The position numbers were made by a program, and so were the translations under genes. 64,000 nucleotides of DNA from Porogramme epimiltina (taxonomy: Eukaryota; Basidiomycota; Agaricomycetes; Polyporales; Polyporaceae), in NCBI GenBank assembly GCA_900155495.1, contig FTLJ01000358.1:1-64000 (forward strand), in the 5' to 3' direction. Of this stretch, positions 62,347 through 64,000 are shown piece after piece (the first letter of the stretch is position 1; each line of letters starts with the position of its first letter). Under the pieces are notes generated by a model. It made no database searches and was not told where the DNA came from. It was given only the letters and a program-made list of their open reading frames with translations.

Positions 62347-64000
62347 TTAAAGACGTACCCCTGTGCTTCCATGCACTTGACCAGGAAGGTGTGGAGTTGC
62401 CTGAGGGACAATATCGATAACGGCATCTCCGGTGTTAGATGTCCTCGAGCCCTGTATCACTGCAAATACAAGCGACACTGGTTCCCTGCCACGAGGTCGT
62501 TCGATGTCTAGATCAAGAGATCTGATTTCGATGCCGTACGACTCGCCGCCGTCAACCATAGAGTGGCGGGAGTTTAGTCTGTGGGAGAGGTAGCAGAAAA
62601 GAGACGCGAGTAAGTGTATTGCGACTTACGCGATGAGGACTGCGACAGCGTTGACTAGCGTTATGAGAAGAAACTCGTGAGCTGTTGTGAAATGATAGTT
62701 CTAAGCACGACGGACTCACATTGTGGGGCCACAAAGAGGATTGGAAAGTCTAGAAAGCCATATGATGTACGGAAAGCTGTCTGATTTGACATAATGGCTA
62801 TGGCTTAGGATCATACAATATCTTTTGCCCTTTCGTATGAATCCTATGCTCACTATTACAAGGGCTATCATCCACAGAATGCTAAAAGGGGGCAAAATAT
62901 AGTGAACCTGACGTAGCTTGAACAACTTTTGAGCTCACACATTGAATGCGCCTGAAATGTCAACACAGTCAGACATCAGGATGGAGCGCAGAGATTGTTT
63001 CGACAGACCTGTGTTGACCGCAAACATAATGACACGATTGATGATTGCGTTGGTACTTCGAAGTCTTCTATTAGCATAATCATTAGCAGAAGTGAAGAAA
63101 TGCCTAGTGACCTTTGAAACCCCGTTCGTGAGCTTAAGAGGTATCTTACGAGCTTGGAAGTTAGGTAAATATCCAACGAGATGATGACACATATTTGGCA
63201 GCCACCAAGTATCTGACCCACGTAATAAGTTTACATATTGTATCGCGATAGAGCCGTCGCAAACCTCCAATATTAGGTCAACCCTCGGTTGGTCTTCCTT
63301 GAAACTGGCAGGGACTTCAGCCCTTAGTCATCCGCCAGCAGATTGTTCGACTGGATACACACCTGAATATTGTGATAGCTACATGAATGCGTGGTTATCC
63401 CCGGTTACTTTGGGTCTTTGACAGGCATATACAGCGTTCGCACCAATTGTGATTCCTGTCAAGCGTCTGAGGATTGGAAGCATATGTAACAGCGTGAACC
63501 TAGCTCACCAATACCCAAAATCAAGGATGAACCCTAGCTGTTCTTCAATATAGACGTCGTCACGAGGACTAAAACACTGACCGCGAGAAACCTCCGAGTT
63601 GCAGAGGGGCCTTGAACTAAATCATGATTCGTGGTCAGAAAGGGGCACACTCTCACATTAATACACATACGCAATCGCAATCGCCTCACAAAAAAGCTAT
63701 GAACCTATCGTTAAGCTTGTGAATTCTGGGGACGTCGGATCAAGCTACACTCACTAATGAGAAACCGCGGCGAAGATAAACTGTTGACGTCCCGTCAGAA
63801 ACAATCCCTCGGGCAGAATGAGTTGTTAAAATGATCGAATTTACTCACTGAGAACAATGGGAGCAGCGCTTCCAGGGTAGTCAGCAAGTCTCCATCCTCG
63901 AATTTGAGGGTGGTGTAACTGCAACAACGAATACCAGTAAGCTTGCGGATCGACTACCTTATTGTTGGACCCCACCAGATGCAAGAAGTGCACCCAATGT
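62347..64000 (-). CDS. DUF6534 membrane protein (G), 5' partial
   Basis: Runs off the right edge. The sequence starting at the edge reads TLGALLAS, the usual first helix of the family. Later exons include LLSSRTGFQRS, the block STNAIINRVIMFAVNTG, a helix LVIVSIGFIRK, TAFRTSYGFLDFPILFVAP and, before the tail, LNSRHSMVDGGESYG in the position of the LNAR motif. The tail ends VHGSTGVRL at 62347. It differs from copies C-F and is nearer to A and B in its C-terminal region. Most splice sites here are uncertain. Confidence 0.65.

Overview
The window is nuclear DNA of a filamentous basidiomycete, most likely a wood-inhabiting agaricomycete. The evidence is high GC outside the first 3 kb, dense genes on both strands split by many short GT-AG introns (about 45-65 nt), a dye-decolorizing peroxidase, an OPT transporter, tandem secreted lipases and a large set of DUF6534 multi-pass membrane protein genes, a family known mainly from Basidiomycota. 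All exon joins were made by eye from splice signals and reading frame; gene ends are firmer than internal splice sites.

Layout. 1-2708: AT-rich, stop-riddled repeat tract with a recognisable Tc1/mariner transposase fossil. 2709-24843: compact housekeeping block: JJJ1/DNAJC21 co-chaperone (-), TIM13 (+), UBA4/MOCS3 (-), APC10 (+), an Alba-domain protein (+), a WHIM/PHD chromatin factor (+), tRNA-Phe with intron (-), a TUG/UBX4-like UBX protein (+), an alpha/beta hydrolase (-), DEAD-box helicase DBP2 (-), a Ras/Rsr1-like GTPase (-) and an RS-domain cyclophilin (+). Several neighbours are divergent pairs sharing about 300 bp of promoter. 24844-34124: accessory block with two convergent DUF6534 genes and a DyP peroxidase. 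35731-44232: OPT transporter (-), small Ser/Thr-rich secreted protein (-), Obg-like ATPase OLA1 (+) and an F-box protein (-). 44550-56479: four DUF6534 genes in one direction, the last two forming a 2.6-kb direct segmental duplication. 58075-62064: two tandem class-3 lipases (+). 62347-64000: another DUF6534 gene running off the right edge.

Functional themes: the left block serves ribosome maturation and RNA work (JJJ1, DBP2, Alba, tRNA, cyclophilin), mitochondrial import (TIM13), tRNA thiolation/urmylation (UBA4), cell cycle (APC10) and polarity (Rsr1-like). The right half is environment-facing: transporter, peroxidase, lipases, and seven DUF6534 proteins of unknown function.

Most interesting: two homologous intronic C/D-box snoRNA candidates in one OLA1 intron, whose shared core can pair with the conserved GAGCUGGGUU segment of LSU rRNA (a position methylated in yeast), separated by an AG|GT junction that would be a zero-length exon. 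Also notable: a 754-nt DBP2 intron in motif V followed by a 26-nt exon, matching a family famous for a conserved autoregulatory intron; an in-frame presequence-like extension on OLA1; and a Rsr1-like GTPase with altered switch II and G4 motifs.
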